64,000 nt of DNA. It comes from Hymenolepis diminuta (Eukaryota; Platyhelminthes; Cestoda; Cyclophyllidea; Hymenolepididae). Where the stretch lies: assembly GCA_900708905.1 (NCBI GenBank), contig CAADRB010000075.1:369111-433110 (forward strand), in the 5' to 3' direction. Of this stretch, positions 54,401 to 64,000 are shown piece by piece. The translations under genes were made by a program, and so were the position numbers. The notes under the pieces were generated by a model. That model was not told the origin of the DNA. It did not search any database and saw nothing but the letters and a program-made list of their open reading frames with translations. Within the stretch, counting starts at the first letter, position 1. Each line of letters begins with the position of its first letter.

Positions 54401-56837
54401 TATTTGTTTTAAACGTATTTCCCTGACCTTTACAGAGATAAGCATAATGCTTATAATGGTTTTGAAGGTTTGTCGTCTTGATTTAGAGTCCTCTTTTAGT
54501 GTGATCACAAGATCATTTTCTTTGTCCTTCTTTTTTAATGCAAATAAGATAGCTCAAGTGGATTACTTTATTGCATCTCCAGAGAGAATTATGAGGACTG
54601 AAAATAGAATACCGTGACAGTTGTTTAGACTAGGACAAGCGGTTAATATGTTCGTGTTTTCATGTCTACTACTCATGCTTTAACTGTAAAATGTGTTAAA
54701 TTATGTTTATGCTCTTCCAATCGCATACATATCTTGTTATGAAGTGTAGCACAGCATAAATTATTGGCGTCCGTAATAATCAAATGTGTTGCATTAAGTT
54801 ACTAGTCCCTTTTTTTCACAAAAGACAGGTAATGAACGTGTTGATAGTTTAAATTCCATTTTGTTATGAATAAGTATCTTATGGATTGATGCTTTGTTGG
54901 CTCTTTAACTTAGATGGTGTCAAACCTTTATCAACTATTGAATCAGATGAATGGTAGATTGCTTTACCATATTTTTATGATCTCTTCTTATTTCCCAAAA
55001 AATGATCAGTTAATGTCCATAGAAAAAGTTCAATTCGTGCAGCAATATGTGTAACTCTCAATATTACATTTGGGGGCGGAAAGTTTGAATTTAAAGAACA
55101 ACAAATTTCTTTTAGGCTCAGTTATAACCATCGCCTTTTTATCTGAAATATTCAAGAGTCCTAAATGCGAAGACTGCACTGGACTTTCTTACACGAGTAA
55201 ATATTTGCATGTTCTTGGCTATTTTGGTAACCAGAGACTTTACTTACCAAATCTAACTTTTTTGATAGCAAAAAAAATGCTCCTTGAACTGCACAAGTCT
55301 AGATTTGACGGTGGCATCTATCCCACGTGCATAACTTGGATAATGTAGGTGTCAACTGAAACTCTCCGGCTGGTCCAAAATACAATGAAACTAATAAGAA
55401 AATGCTATGTGTAGCTTCCAAAGACTAGAAGTTACAGATCACCGATACTCATCGGGGTACATCCAATGAACGGAACGGCCAACTGCACTGATTAATATTA
55501 GCCAACAGGTGCAGTGGAATGTAGTACCTTTAGGATGCTACTCTTCTGCCTAAGGTGTGTGCTGCACAACACATCCTTGTAATAAGATTTGTTACGGATC
55601 TAGACTTCTTCATGAATCGATTTTTCGATTAATTTATTGGAATAATGACAATTGTTGGGTACACGGTGGTAATATTTGTTCCCAAATCTAAGGAGAGAAA
55701 GTGTTTTCAAACTCTAGTCTTGGATGGATAGTTGACATCGTGAAGTCTCTCATTGGGAGCCTATATTTAGCTCTATTTTATTGTCTGTGCGATCACTCAT
55801 TCTAATAATAGGGCTCCCAGTATTTTATTTACCTCAGATCTAAGTGCATTTTGAAAGTGTCATCCAATTATTTGGTCATTCCTATTAATGCCATAACAGA
55901 ACAAAAACTATTTCAGGTTTTGGTCATGGACAAGTTTTGTAAGGTATGACTTTTCTACGTTGTAGTACCGACCTAGTTATCTAGTATATCCGCTCACTGG
56001 GCTACATTTAACTCCGACTCAGGGTGAGAAAAAGGCAAGATAGATGTGAAATCGCTTTATTAACTTTTAACAAGATTAATTATAGGAGAATATAATAAAT
56101 GACTGTTGTTAAGAGAGATTTATTTAGACTGACTGTCCAGGTATATGAGCCAGTATGCACCCGCATACTGATCAGAGTGAGATCAGTAATGTGGATTGTT
56201 CATCTTGCATAGGTTCATAGACTCTGCAACATTGTTTTGGTGGCTCTATCTACAAGCATTTTGACGCTTCGAACAGTAAGGCAACCTGATCAGAGATGAA
56301 GCGAGGACGAGTCGAACGGAATTAGATAATGAAGTCAGGTAATTAAGAGCCTTAATTAATTTGAATTTTATTGTGTTATCCACGTTCTAGTAAGAGGTAC
56401 AGCTTACTATATAATGATTCAAATTTCATGGTCCCCGGGTGAGTTCAATCCCGCGATATTCTGGGCATTTTAACAATTTGATTTACTTCCGCAGTTAGCC
56501 ACGCCACCTCGATTTATTTATAATTTCTTACAGCCAAGTATAGCACAATTTACTAGTAATAACTCCCATTATATGTCAGCTTCCAACTCAACCAATGAGC
56601 AATTCTCCCTTACAGGAACACCTAAAGGTGTTATTATCACAAATAAGATGCTGATCGCTACAGTTACAGGTACAATGATGAACACCAATCTAACAGTAAG
56701 TTTACATCCATTCATACTTATTAGTTAAACTCACTTTTTAATTTTAATTTGTCACATTTTCCTGATAGCTTTTTACTCAAACCGATGTTTATCTATCATT
56801 CCTTCCTCTGGCCCATATTTTTGAACAATTCAACGTG
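48420..56837 (+). CDS. ACSL: Long-chain fatty acid-CoA ligase, tandem copy 3 (5' part; rest outside window)
   Basis: Paralogue of the ACSL gene at 37-44 kb. Ten exons seen: 48420-48497, 48602-48710, 48816-48883, 48974-49084, 52242-52341, 52426-52598, 52740-52772, 52847-52898, 56616-56695 and 56769-56837. They total 873 nt (291 codons), open through all joins. Exon lengths equal copy 1 except exon 4 (111 against 108 nt), and all phases agree. Motifs: [43 protein letters not shown] (starting at Tyr236) and YLSFLPLAHIFEQF. The expected next exon ([16 protein letters not shown]) and the AMP-binding and C-terminal parts were not found before 64000, so the gene probably continues past the window; loss of the 3' half is the alternative. 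Introns 4, 8 and 10 are 3.2 kb, 3.7 kb and more than 7 kb, and carry repeats and a retrotransposon remnant. Confidence 0.88.
50776..51045 (+). repeat. Short repeat family B, copy 3 (ACSL copy 3 intron 4)
   Basis: Shares GAAGAAGACCTGTAGCCC, a CTCCTTTATTAAGAAAT segment, GGATGGCTGG, AGAAATCCACTAGTTGATAA and GTTTTGTTCGAGTGCACTG with the other family B copies in the same order. The open frame at 50781-51032 (minus) falls inside it and is not treated as a gene. Confidence 0.5.
53628..53836 (+). repeat. Short repeat family A, best-preserved copy (ACSL copy 3 intron 8)
   Basis: About 210 bp. The tRNA-like head has an A-box TGGCGCAGTGG (53634-53644) and B-box GGTTCGGTGCACC (53678-53690), 33 bp apart. 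A body follows, containing ACTCCAGTTTCTAACGAGG and CTATCTCTCTATCAAAG, and the copy ends with TTTCCTAAATGAGCTTGGGA. The end block matches, in reverse, the plus-strand TTAGGAA words at 60.8 and 63.4 kb. Structure fits a tRNA-derived SINE. A target-site duplication was not identified. Confidence 0.65.
53840..54020 (+). repeat. Short repeat family B, partial copy 4
   Basis: Directly after the family A copy. AGCCGATAAATGCAG, TAATTGATAATCCAGTGCATGA and CTTGTTCAGGCGTTCGGAAAA align in order with copy 3 at 50950-51045. The 5' part of the family is missing. Confidence 0.45.
55435..55570 (+). repeat. Short repeat family A fragment (ACSL copy 3 intron 8)
   Basis: GATACTCATCGGGGTACATCC, a GGCCAACTGCACTG segment, GCAGTGGAATGTAGTACC and CTCTTCTGCCTAAGG match family A blocks in order. 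Strongly diverged, and the A-box is absent. Confidence 0.35.
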
Positions 56838-57529
56838 GTAAGTGTGATGTGATATTTTTTGAGATCTTGTAAAATATCAGTTTGGGGTATTTGTTTACGC
56901 CAATTCCAAGTTGTGAGGTCGATGTTCATTGGTCGTAAACTAGGCGAAAGGGATTCCGGATTACCTTGATGAAGTTAATAATGTCTACAAGCTCATCATT
57001 AGAAACGCAGTGTTCCACTCGTGTCAAGTTTATTTGATAGTCCATTAAATCCAGATATTTTTCGAGTTTGTTGATCCTGAGTTTTTTTATCAGGACATTA
57101 ACGCATAAGTATTACTATCCACATAAGTAAGTTGTAAATTTCCAATTAGTGCAAAAAAGAGCATATTTGGCAATAATGTAACAATTCCAAAATATTCACA
57201 ATAAATGGAGGTGGAGAGGAAAGAGAAGACAAATGTAAAGATTTTAGTACTCCCTATTTCGTTATCCAGACAAATTATGTACTGTACAAAGTTACTCAAT
57301 AGTCTGGATAAACAATTTAATGTTGTCTTTAATATAAATGAAAAGAAAACATAAAATGAAATATTAATACTGTCAAGGAAAAAATATTAATAATTTTCGT
57401 AATTTTATTTTCTCCTTGACACCTCTCCATTTTAAACTGCTCCTTTCTCATATGACTTCACCTTCGATTTCATTGGAAGTCTTCTGGGCTTTTGACGAGT
57501 CCTATTTTAAGCAGCGCATGTGCTGTTCT

Positions 57530-59083
57530 AGAGTTCTTTCTTGGACGTTATCCGATTTACTTGCCGGAAGTTTCAAAACGTCCAACAGGAGGTAAGGTGG
57601 GTTTGAAGCTGGCGTTGATTTAGTTCCCCCATACGTGGACTCAATTGGTTTCTATGCCTTATCCAAATAGCCTCGTCTATCTATAGATGACTTTTCCTCG
57701 TCGTTTGACCAGAGTTCCAGTCGTCCAGGAGTGACCGATTCAGAAATTATTAACAAGCATGAGATCACCAACAATGAACTCATCTCTTATGACTTTTCGC
57801 TGGTTTATTTGTTCTGTTCTTCAGTATCGAAGCATGGTTGATGATTCGAATCGTTCTTCCCACTTATAGTTCCGCAGGCGATTTACCACCTTGCATCAGA
57901 TAAGGGGTGGTCCTGTAAGTCACCAGGAAGTTTCGATTAATTTCATCGCTCCCACTCCTTCTGATTTCAGCAGGGTCCCTTTGAACATGCCTGCAAATTG
58001 CTCTGCCCGGCCGTTTGATTGTGGGTGATATTAGATCATTGCTTCTTTATCTGCAGTGTTCTTCGGACTTCGACGAACAGGACTGTGTTCCATTTATAGA
58101 CACCAGAATTTCTGGGAAATCGTGCGCCGTAAAGATGCGGTCAAGGGCTCTGATAGTCGCTATAGTATTTGTTGACGGCATTGATATAAATTCCGTCTAC
58201 TTGGAGTGCAAGTCCGCCACGCCATTGATTGGACCAGGAAAATCAACATACGCTTTACGCCATGGTATCTTCGTTGGAGATCAAGGCATTGATATTTCAC
58301 GTGGAGGGCTTCTAGCAGCATTTTTACATTTGAGACAGTCTTTGACAAATTGCAAATTCATGTTCACCAACAGGAAGATACTAGTGACTATATATATCAG
58401 CTGCATTTTAACAGTGGAAAAATCGATACATAAACGAACACTACCATTCTCTTTTCGTGTAACCAAAGTTGACGCGGCCTATTTAGAGTAGGATAATGAT
58501 TGTAGGACACCAATTCCTTCAATACGTGACAGCTCTTTCTCTACGTCTTGTATTGCAGAGAAGGAATTTGGACGTTTCGGATGGAAAACTGTTTTTTTCG
58601 TCTTCCTTCGGGTACAGGTTTGCTTTCCTCCTCGCGCATCGACATAGGCTGTCTCTGAAAATCGAAGAAAATCGTTAAATTATGTTTTGTTTACCTTCAG
58701 TCGTTCTAATGTCGGGTTCGCTTCTCATACTTGTTTTATTTACAAGTTCGCTGGTATTCTTGTGAATTTTATTCCGCTTTCTGTCCTTCCATCGCCTGAG
58801 TGACAGATGATTATTCTGCAAGGAAGTGAATGATCCACTTCTGCAGCTTCAATTCGTCCAAACAATCGAGACCCAGAAGATCCAAGTCAGGTTGATTAGT
58901 TACGAAGCATTCTGCAGTAGTCTGCTGATCACCATAGCAAACTTGACATTCGAGTTCACATTCCAATTTCAAGGCGCTGCCAGATTCGATTTGGACCTTA
59001 TGGTTCGTGGGTTTCAGTACTGGAGAGCCAAACGTTCCCCATGGCTTTCTTGAGATCGAAGTGATGTCAGAGGCAGTATCCAA
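57530..59083 (-). mobile_element. Ty3/gypsy LTR-retrotransposon pol remnant, internally deleted
   Basis: Read on the minus strand from 59083 downwards, it opens with an aspartic protease (LDTASDITSIS, later LDLLGLD) at 59083-58811. A frame-shifted start of reverse transcriptase follows (ELSRIEGIGVL, then VTRKENGSVRLCIDF, about 58640-58410). The next recognisable sequence is the end of the integrase zinc region (CLKCKNAARSPPREI, about 58400-58300). The integrase core follows, with NGTQ and a shifted NGQAERF-like end, and a tail similar to RRGKVIY plus IRHRNQL near 57600. The reverse transcriptase catalytic core and RNase H are absent between about 58410 and 58390. Several stops and frameshifts also occur. 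No LTR, gag or primer site was seen. The layout resembles the K02A2.6-type pol polyproteins of invertebrates. It is a dead element inserted antisense to the ACSL gene. Confidence 0.8.
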
Positions 59084-59944
59084 TTGCTATTTAACTCTCT
59101 TATCATTAATCATCAGGATTATATACTATTTATGCATTAGAGTTAAATAGTGCATTTCGTCGCATATCCAGTACGGTGATGGGGTTTCGCGTTTGAAATA
59201 TTTTCCTATCTCCTCTTCTTGAATGGTTTTGCAATTCTTCTGACATAGGAAAAATTGGGAATATTACTATCTTTGACATTTTTACCTTTTAGTTTTATTG
59301 CAGTAACAATTAGCCAACTATTTTTTTTAATGTTTTGTCATTGGTTGAGAGAAATGGGCTATGTTTAGGAACTTTTTATGTACCGTAATGATTTGTATAA
59401 CGGACTTCTTGTTCTCTGTTTTCGAATAAAAGCAGTCAATGATAATTTAGATATGTCTGAAATTAAATAGTAGTTGATTTTTTAAGAATTCGTACAAATC
59501 TCATGTCTTCTTTGTTATTATTTGTTTTTATTATTTGTTGCTTTTAAACTTGTTCACTAATTTTAGATCTAAAAATTTCCAAATGTTAAACACTCAAGAT
59601 GTTTAACTTCATGCCTGTTCTCCATCTTGATCATACTTGTGCATAGAAATTTCTGTGAATTTCAAGTGTTTTATTTGCAATATCGCAGTTTTCTTTTCTT
59701 AAATATTGCTTTTTTCTTATAAATGCGGTTTGTTTTAAGTACCACAAAGATTTTGTCTGAAGTTCTTAAACCAATTCCTTAAGTTATAGACCTTGAGGAA
59801 ATAGTTATCCGTTTATTTAGGAGTCATTTATCATTCCCACTGTTTATTTTCATTTTCCTAATAACATTTTTGATACTAAAGTTAGTGTATCCCGCTGTTA
59901 ACGACTTGTAACCATTTACTGACAGTGTACAGAAGAAGGGACAT

Positions 59945-60175
59945 TTTAGAGCTACCCTTATAAAAAGCTCATTTTATTGTCTCTCCCTTGACCAGTATTA
60001 ACCATTGGAGTGGCGCAGCGTACTAATCAAACGCCATGAATTCAATAATGATCAGCATAACCAACTGGGCTAGTTAACACAAATCACAAGAGGAGTAGCA
60101 GAATTTGAGTTTCTCATTAGAGGGATTCCAGAATGTTGCTTCTCTGCCCAAGACGAGTGTTTGAATATGTTGCAT
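59945..60175. repeat. Two overlapping family A fragments
   Basis: A minus-strand tail fragment (GGACATTTTAGAGC to TTGTCTCTCCCTTGACC, about 59940-60000) is followed by a plus-strand head and body. The latter has GGAGTGGCGCAGCG, AACCAACTGGGCTAGTTAAC, GAGTAGCAGAATTTGAG and TTTCTCATTAGAGGG, and ends near GCTTCTCTGCCCAAGACG. The B-box is eroded. The arrangement suggests one copy landed in another. Confidence 0.45.
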
Positions 60176-60784
60176 TATATTTCGAAAGATTTGTTTACCG
60201 TATAATTTTATAGATCATGAAAAATAATTGCTTGAAAGGCTATACACAGAGTGGCTTTTTCGTCTGCCATTAAAAATTCAGTCAATATAATAATACTCAA
60301 TAATCGTTTTTTAACACTATTTATTGAGAGTTATTAAGCACTGAGCTCTTAGATAAAATTTCCATAAAGCGTATAGCAAGAAGGCATGAACACCACGAAA
60401 TATAGTTGGGTGGCACCTGCCATATGACCTCTGTCATCCATCTTAGTCATAATAATAGGTTGTCTTTCTCATATTGTTTGTAATGGGTTATTAAATTCTG
60501 TGTTGCTCTGGCATCTATTCTTAAAATCCATATCATAATGATCGATCTTCCCTATCATTTCTTGGATATTTGAATTCTAGTCAATTATATTTCGTTGTCT
60601 ACCTTTAACCTTAACTACAATTTAAGTGAAGTTTGATCTTTTTAACTAGTATTTTTATGTCGTACACTTACATACATATGAAACGTTTTATACTATTTGC
60701 TTTTTCTTATAAATTAATTTAAAGTGCGCATGGTATTGGATGCTGACAGACCTTTGTTTTAATTTCTTAAGCAGCTCTCCAAAA

Positions 60785-60990
60785 TTTAAATTCCGAATAA
60801 GTAATTCCCGAGCCTACTTAGGAAAGAGTCTTCTAACGTTCATCTTGCATAGAGAGCGGTATCACGGAGTCGAATGAACTACTTTTCATGTCACTGAAGG
60901 GAAGCATTTTCTAACATTCGTTTTGGGCGGAACAATGACATTTTAGAGCCTTTGGGCAAAAACCTACATTCTGTTGTCTCTCTTAATCAG
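60785..60990 (-). repeat. Two tandem family A tail fragments
   Basis: On the plus strand AATTCCCGAGCC, CTTAGGAAAGAGTC and CATCTTGCATAGAGAGCGG (from about 60800) are the reverse of the family A end block. A second tail (TTTTCTAACATTCGTTTTGG, then TTTTAGAGCCT) follows at about 60905. Heads are missing from both. Confidence 0.45.
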
Positions 60991-63384
60991 GATTATCGTG
61001 ACATAACTCATGAGCTACTCTGCTGGTCAATACTTGTCAAAAGGGAATCAGCAGAATGCAAGCTTCATAATCGAAGGAGCTCCCAAGATGACTGCTTTCC
61101 TAAAACATCTCCCGTCATTGAGCTTTGACTACTGTATGCTGATTTTCAAATTTCAAAAAAGACTAACAAGTCTTTCGGTTAATGCAATAGTTCATATTTT
61201 TTAGAAGATTTGTTTATCACATTGTGATCACTGAAGGAGAGACAAGCATCAGTAAATATTTTGAGGCTTATGTACAGGGTGACACACTGACGTCTGTTAT
61301 TAACAGTAGTAGCCATGATAATAAAATAATCGTTTTCCGCATTGTTTATTGTGAGTTATTACATTCTGAACTCCTCTGGTTAATATTTTCTCATAAGGCA
61401 CATATGACATAATAATTGAATTACCTATTTTATTTTCTAATAAGGTGCAGATTATTTGCTTCATTGGAGTTTTTACAAATACTTCGTTATCTATCATTTA
61501 TTTTTCTTTATCCGTCTTTTACTCTCTTAACCCATATTTAAGTGAAATTCAATTCATTTGATAAGAGTCTTGAAGCATTTACAATGGCATATAAAGGAAC
61601 CATTTTTTCCCAATTGTGAATTTGTGTATCGTTCTACTTACTAAATTATCTTGTTTTTCCTCTTTGACTACTTCTTAAGTCCCTCTTTTCAACATGAATT
61701 TTGAATAATATAGCATACATTAGGTAGGCTAATATCATTAATCCGATTGTAAGTGTCTCCATGGCGATTAGTTTGACATTTGTATACATTCATTTTTATC
61801 ACCAGTCACTATCATTATCAAATATCCAGTTCCGTCCTCTCCTAATCCGGGTTCACAGAAGGTAGACTTTCATGTGGACTTGGACATTAACTGAGTTCCG
61901 AACTCATTATTTGTTCCATTTATTTTTTCGCACATTGGCCTGATTTGCATATTGCATTACCTGCGTTTAATTCCACAAGTGACCAATGTCTAAGATGACA
62001 GATAGAAAGCTGAAGTGAATTGCACGACTTCATTATAAAAACTAGTGGAATGGTAGAAATGGGGATAATATTTTTCGCTTTATTATCATACTCTTAGCCA
62101 GTTGACCACACTCCATCAAATCTCTCATTAATCATTCTCTGTTTTGCAAAGATCATGTAATTATTATCAAAGTATCCAAAACTGTTACTCTAGTAAAATG
62201 ATAGTATATTGTTTTGAAAGCACTAATTTTCTGAGGGAGGAAGGAGGAGAAGAGTAATCTATATAAGTTCGTTTTCCTTGAGTTCTCTTTTTAGCATGTT
62301 AGACAGCCAGTACCATTGATCATTTTTTGTTTAAGTATTTTTTCCCTTAGACTGAAATTATTCAAACTGCTGCAAATGAATAGACTGTGCTCTCTTCTAA
62401 ATGTTGAGTTTATCGCCTAAGTGATACGTATTTTGAGAGGAGAGAAAAGCTAATTTTTATGGATTTTCGTCTCGAAAACAAATTTCGATTTGCAATCGGC
62501 CCCTCTTTATCCTCGAGAGCTTCATAAATTTTGATAATAGATGGCGTTCTGTTTGGCTTGAGCTTAGTCTCTAAGGTGGTTAAGTGACAAATTCACTAGT
62601 TATTCGTTCTCACAAAGTAAGAATTTACTTCTCTCTATATTTCTAAAGTCAAATATTTCAAAAATCCGTAACAATTTGTCCGTTAGCAAAAAGCGATTGG
62701 ATGTTATAGTTACAAACGGGTTAGCTACTTTAATCTAATCAGCTAATACAAATTAACTTTACGCGGCTTAACTCAAATATGTACTTGTCCACCTACTTTT
62801 ATTATTTTACATTTTTCCCTTTTGAGTTCTAGTAATGCTTTTCAGACTCGAAATCTGTATGAAGTATTTCAGTTGTTGACAATCTTATTCTACGTTTTTG
62901 AAATCATTCTCGAATGCCTTTTATTTAATAATCCATTTAGTTCTTATGGCTACTTTTCGCTTTTTAACATAATGGCATTTTATTATCCCTTGGAATTTTA
63001 TCTTATCTGAAGAATATGCAATATTTTTTAACATAAATTTATCGGTTTTAGGGGGTCGTAAACACCTTCTGAGGTCAAGTGCTCTTATAATTTTCTTATC
63101 CCCTGTATGTTAGTATTCACATTAATTTAAAATTGAATTAGAAATTAATTTTGAGATGAAAGTTTGTTAGAATTGTATCCAGTACCAGACATAATTCACA
63201 TTTAATTGTCAGAAATAACTATTTTTTTCCCTATTAGTCATAAAGCGTCGATGTTAATACAGCTCAGGCGTTTTAAGATGACATGTACACGTTTTGGTAC
63301 AGTTGGAATTAGGAACTTGTAACGGCGTAATGCTTTCATTGCCCAATTACAACTTAGTTTATACTTTAAAGAACGAATTTTATA

Positions 63385-63590
63385 ATTCCGAAACCAATTT
63401 AGGAAGGCGTTTTCCAACGCTCATCTTGGATAGAGTATGGTATCATAGAGCCTCCCAAGTGGGGAGCTGTAATTCTGCTGCCTTCTAAATTGGCCAGACT
63501 GAACCATTGGGGTTGGCCATTCCTCCGCTGGGTGAGTACCGATGGTAGTCGGACCCGTGACCTCTGGCATTACAGATGTGCACAATGACC
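63385..63590 (-). repeat. Short repeat family A, near full-length copy
   Basis: Reverse orientation. The head has a B-box-like GGGTCCGACTACC (63544-63556 on the plus strand) and an AGTGGTCATTGTGC A-box region just above it. The body contains CCACTTGGGAGGCTCT, CTCTATCCAAGATGAGCG and GGAAAACGCCTTCC, and ends in TTTCGGAATTATA. It aligns along its length with the copies at 697-912 and 53628-53836. Open frames here (63294-63700, both strands) are repeat-derived. Confidence 0.6.
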
Positions 63591-64000
63591 ACTGATGGAT
63601 TATATTTGAATTTGCACGGAATGTAAATAAGTAAATAGTGTGATTGTGTCGATTGATAAGAAATCGATGTAATAGAAACGAATGTAGCTGTGTTTAACAT
63701 CAGTACATCCAGGTATTCAATAGATATTGAAAATCGATCAAGAATCTACATTACTACGTTTACCGGAAAAACAATTTCTTTTTTCCCCTCTGTTATTCCG
63801 GAATAGTTTAAGTTTCCAAATATGTCATCAAGACTGGAGTCTGATATACAGCATGATCGGGAAAGTAAACCCTTATTTTAACATCAATAATTAGTATTTT
63901 TATTATAATAAGTAGATTTGAGTATAACATATTTATTGCACGAGTTTCTATTTGAAATTCGCATTGCACTTAAGTATTCGCCTGCAGTTTCAAAAACCGC

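Larger units (their letters stand above)
56838..64000. other. Intron 10 of ACSL copy 3 (open-ended), repeat-rich
   Basis: From the exon 10 donor at 56838 to the window end I found no further ACSL exon on the plus strand. The stretch holds a Ty3/gypsy pol remnant on the minus strand and at least three family A copies. Between these it is plain AT-rich DNA. Open frames at 58015-58491 (plus) are antisense to the retroelement and are not genes. Confidence 0.5.

Noticed and set aside
58015..58491. A 158-codon plus-strand open frame
   Set aside because: It is antisense to the integrase and reverse transcriptase remnants of the gypsy element, which explain the sequence. No independent protein features.

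Overview
This is eukaryotic genomic DNA, AT-rich and gene-sparse, from an animal that is most likely a parasitic flatworm (tapeworm or fluke). The inference rests on architecture: several introns of only 29-40 nt, mostly near 5' ends, sit beside kilobase introns in the same genes, and a tRNA-derived short repeat and a Ty3/gypsy fragment are present. I cannot name the species. No complete gene is a single open frame. The models below were built by joining exons at GT-AG sites (one GC-AG) and checking that reading phase and protein family agree.

Layout. 0-9.6 kb: a compact three-exon Hairy/E(spl)-like bHLH repressor gene on the minus strand (3602-4252) with a CCAAT/E-box cluster upstream; the rest is repeats and non-coding DNA. 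9.6-15.5 kb: VPS52, a GARP/EARP tether subunit, plus strand, 13 exons, 765 aa. 16.4-18.2 kb: an ABHD11-type alpha/beta hydrolase, minus strand, 4 exons, 274 aa, convergent with VPS52 and divergent from the next gene. 19.2-34.6 kb: the AMPK catalytic alpha subunit, plus strand, 8 exons, 641 aa, with introns up to 6.4 kb. 37.1-44.1 kb: a complete long-chain acyl-CoA synthetase (ACSL1/5/6 type), 16 exons, 690 aa. 46.1-47.5 kb: a decayed second ACSL copy. 48.4-56.8 kb: the first ten exons of a third ACSL copy; I found no further exons, so its 3' part probably lies beyond the window.

The ACSL copies form a head-to-tail tandem array: nine of the first ten exons have identical lengths in the two intact copies and all intron phases match. 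Introns of the third copy are swollen by short repeats, and its last visible intron holds a broken Ty3/gypsy pol on the opposite strand.

Functionally the ACSL genes activate fatty acids, AMPK is the energy sensor that controls lipid use in other animals, ABHD11 is a mitochondrial hydrolase in mammals and VPS52 serves endosome-to-Golgi traffic. Their adjacency is probably incidental. No CRISPR, prokaryotic cassette or functional tRNA/rRNA gene was recognised. The least routine items are the WRPYL-ended bHLH gene, the ACSL array with its dead middle member, and two unnamed short-repeat families.
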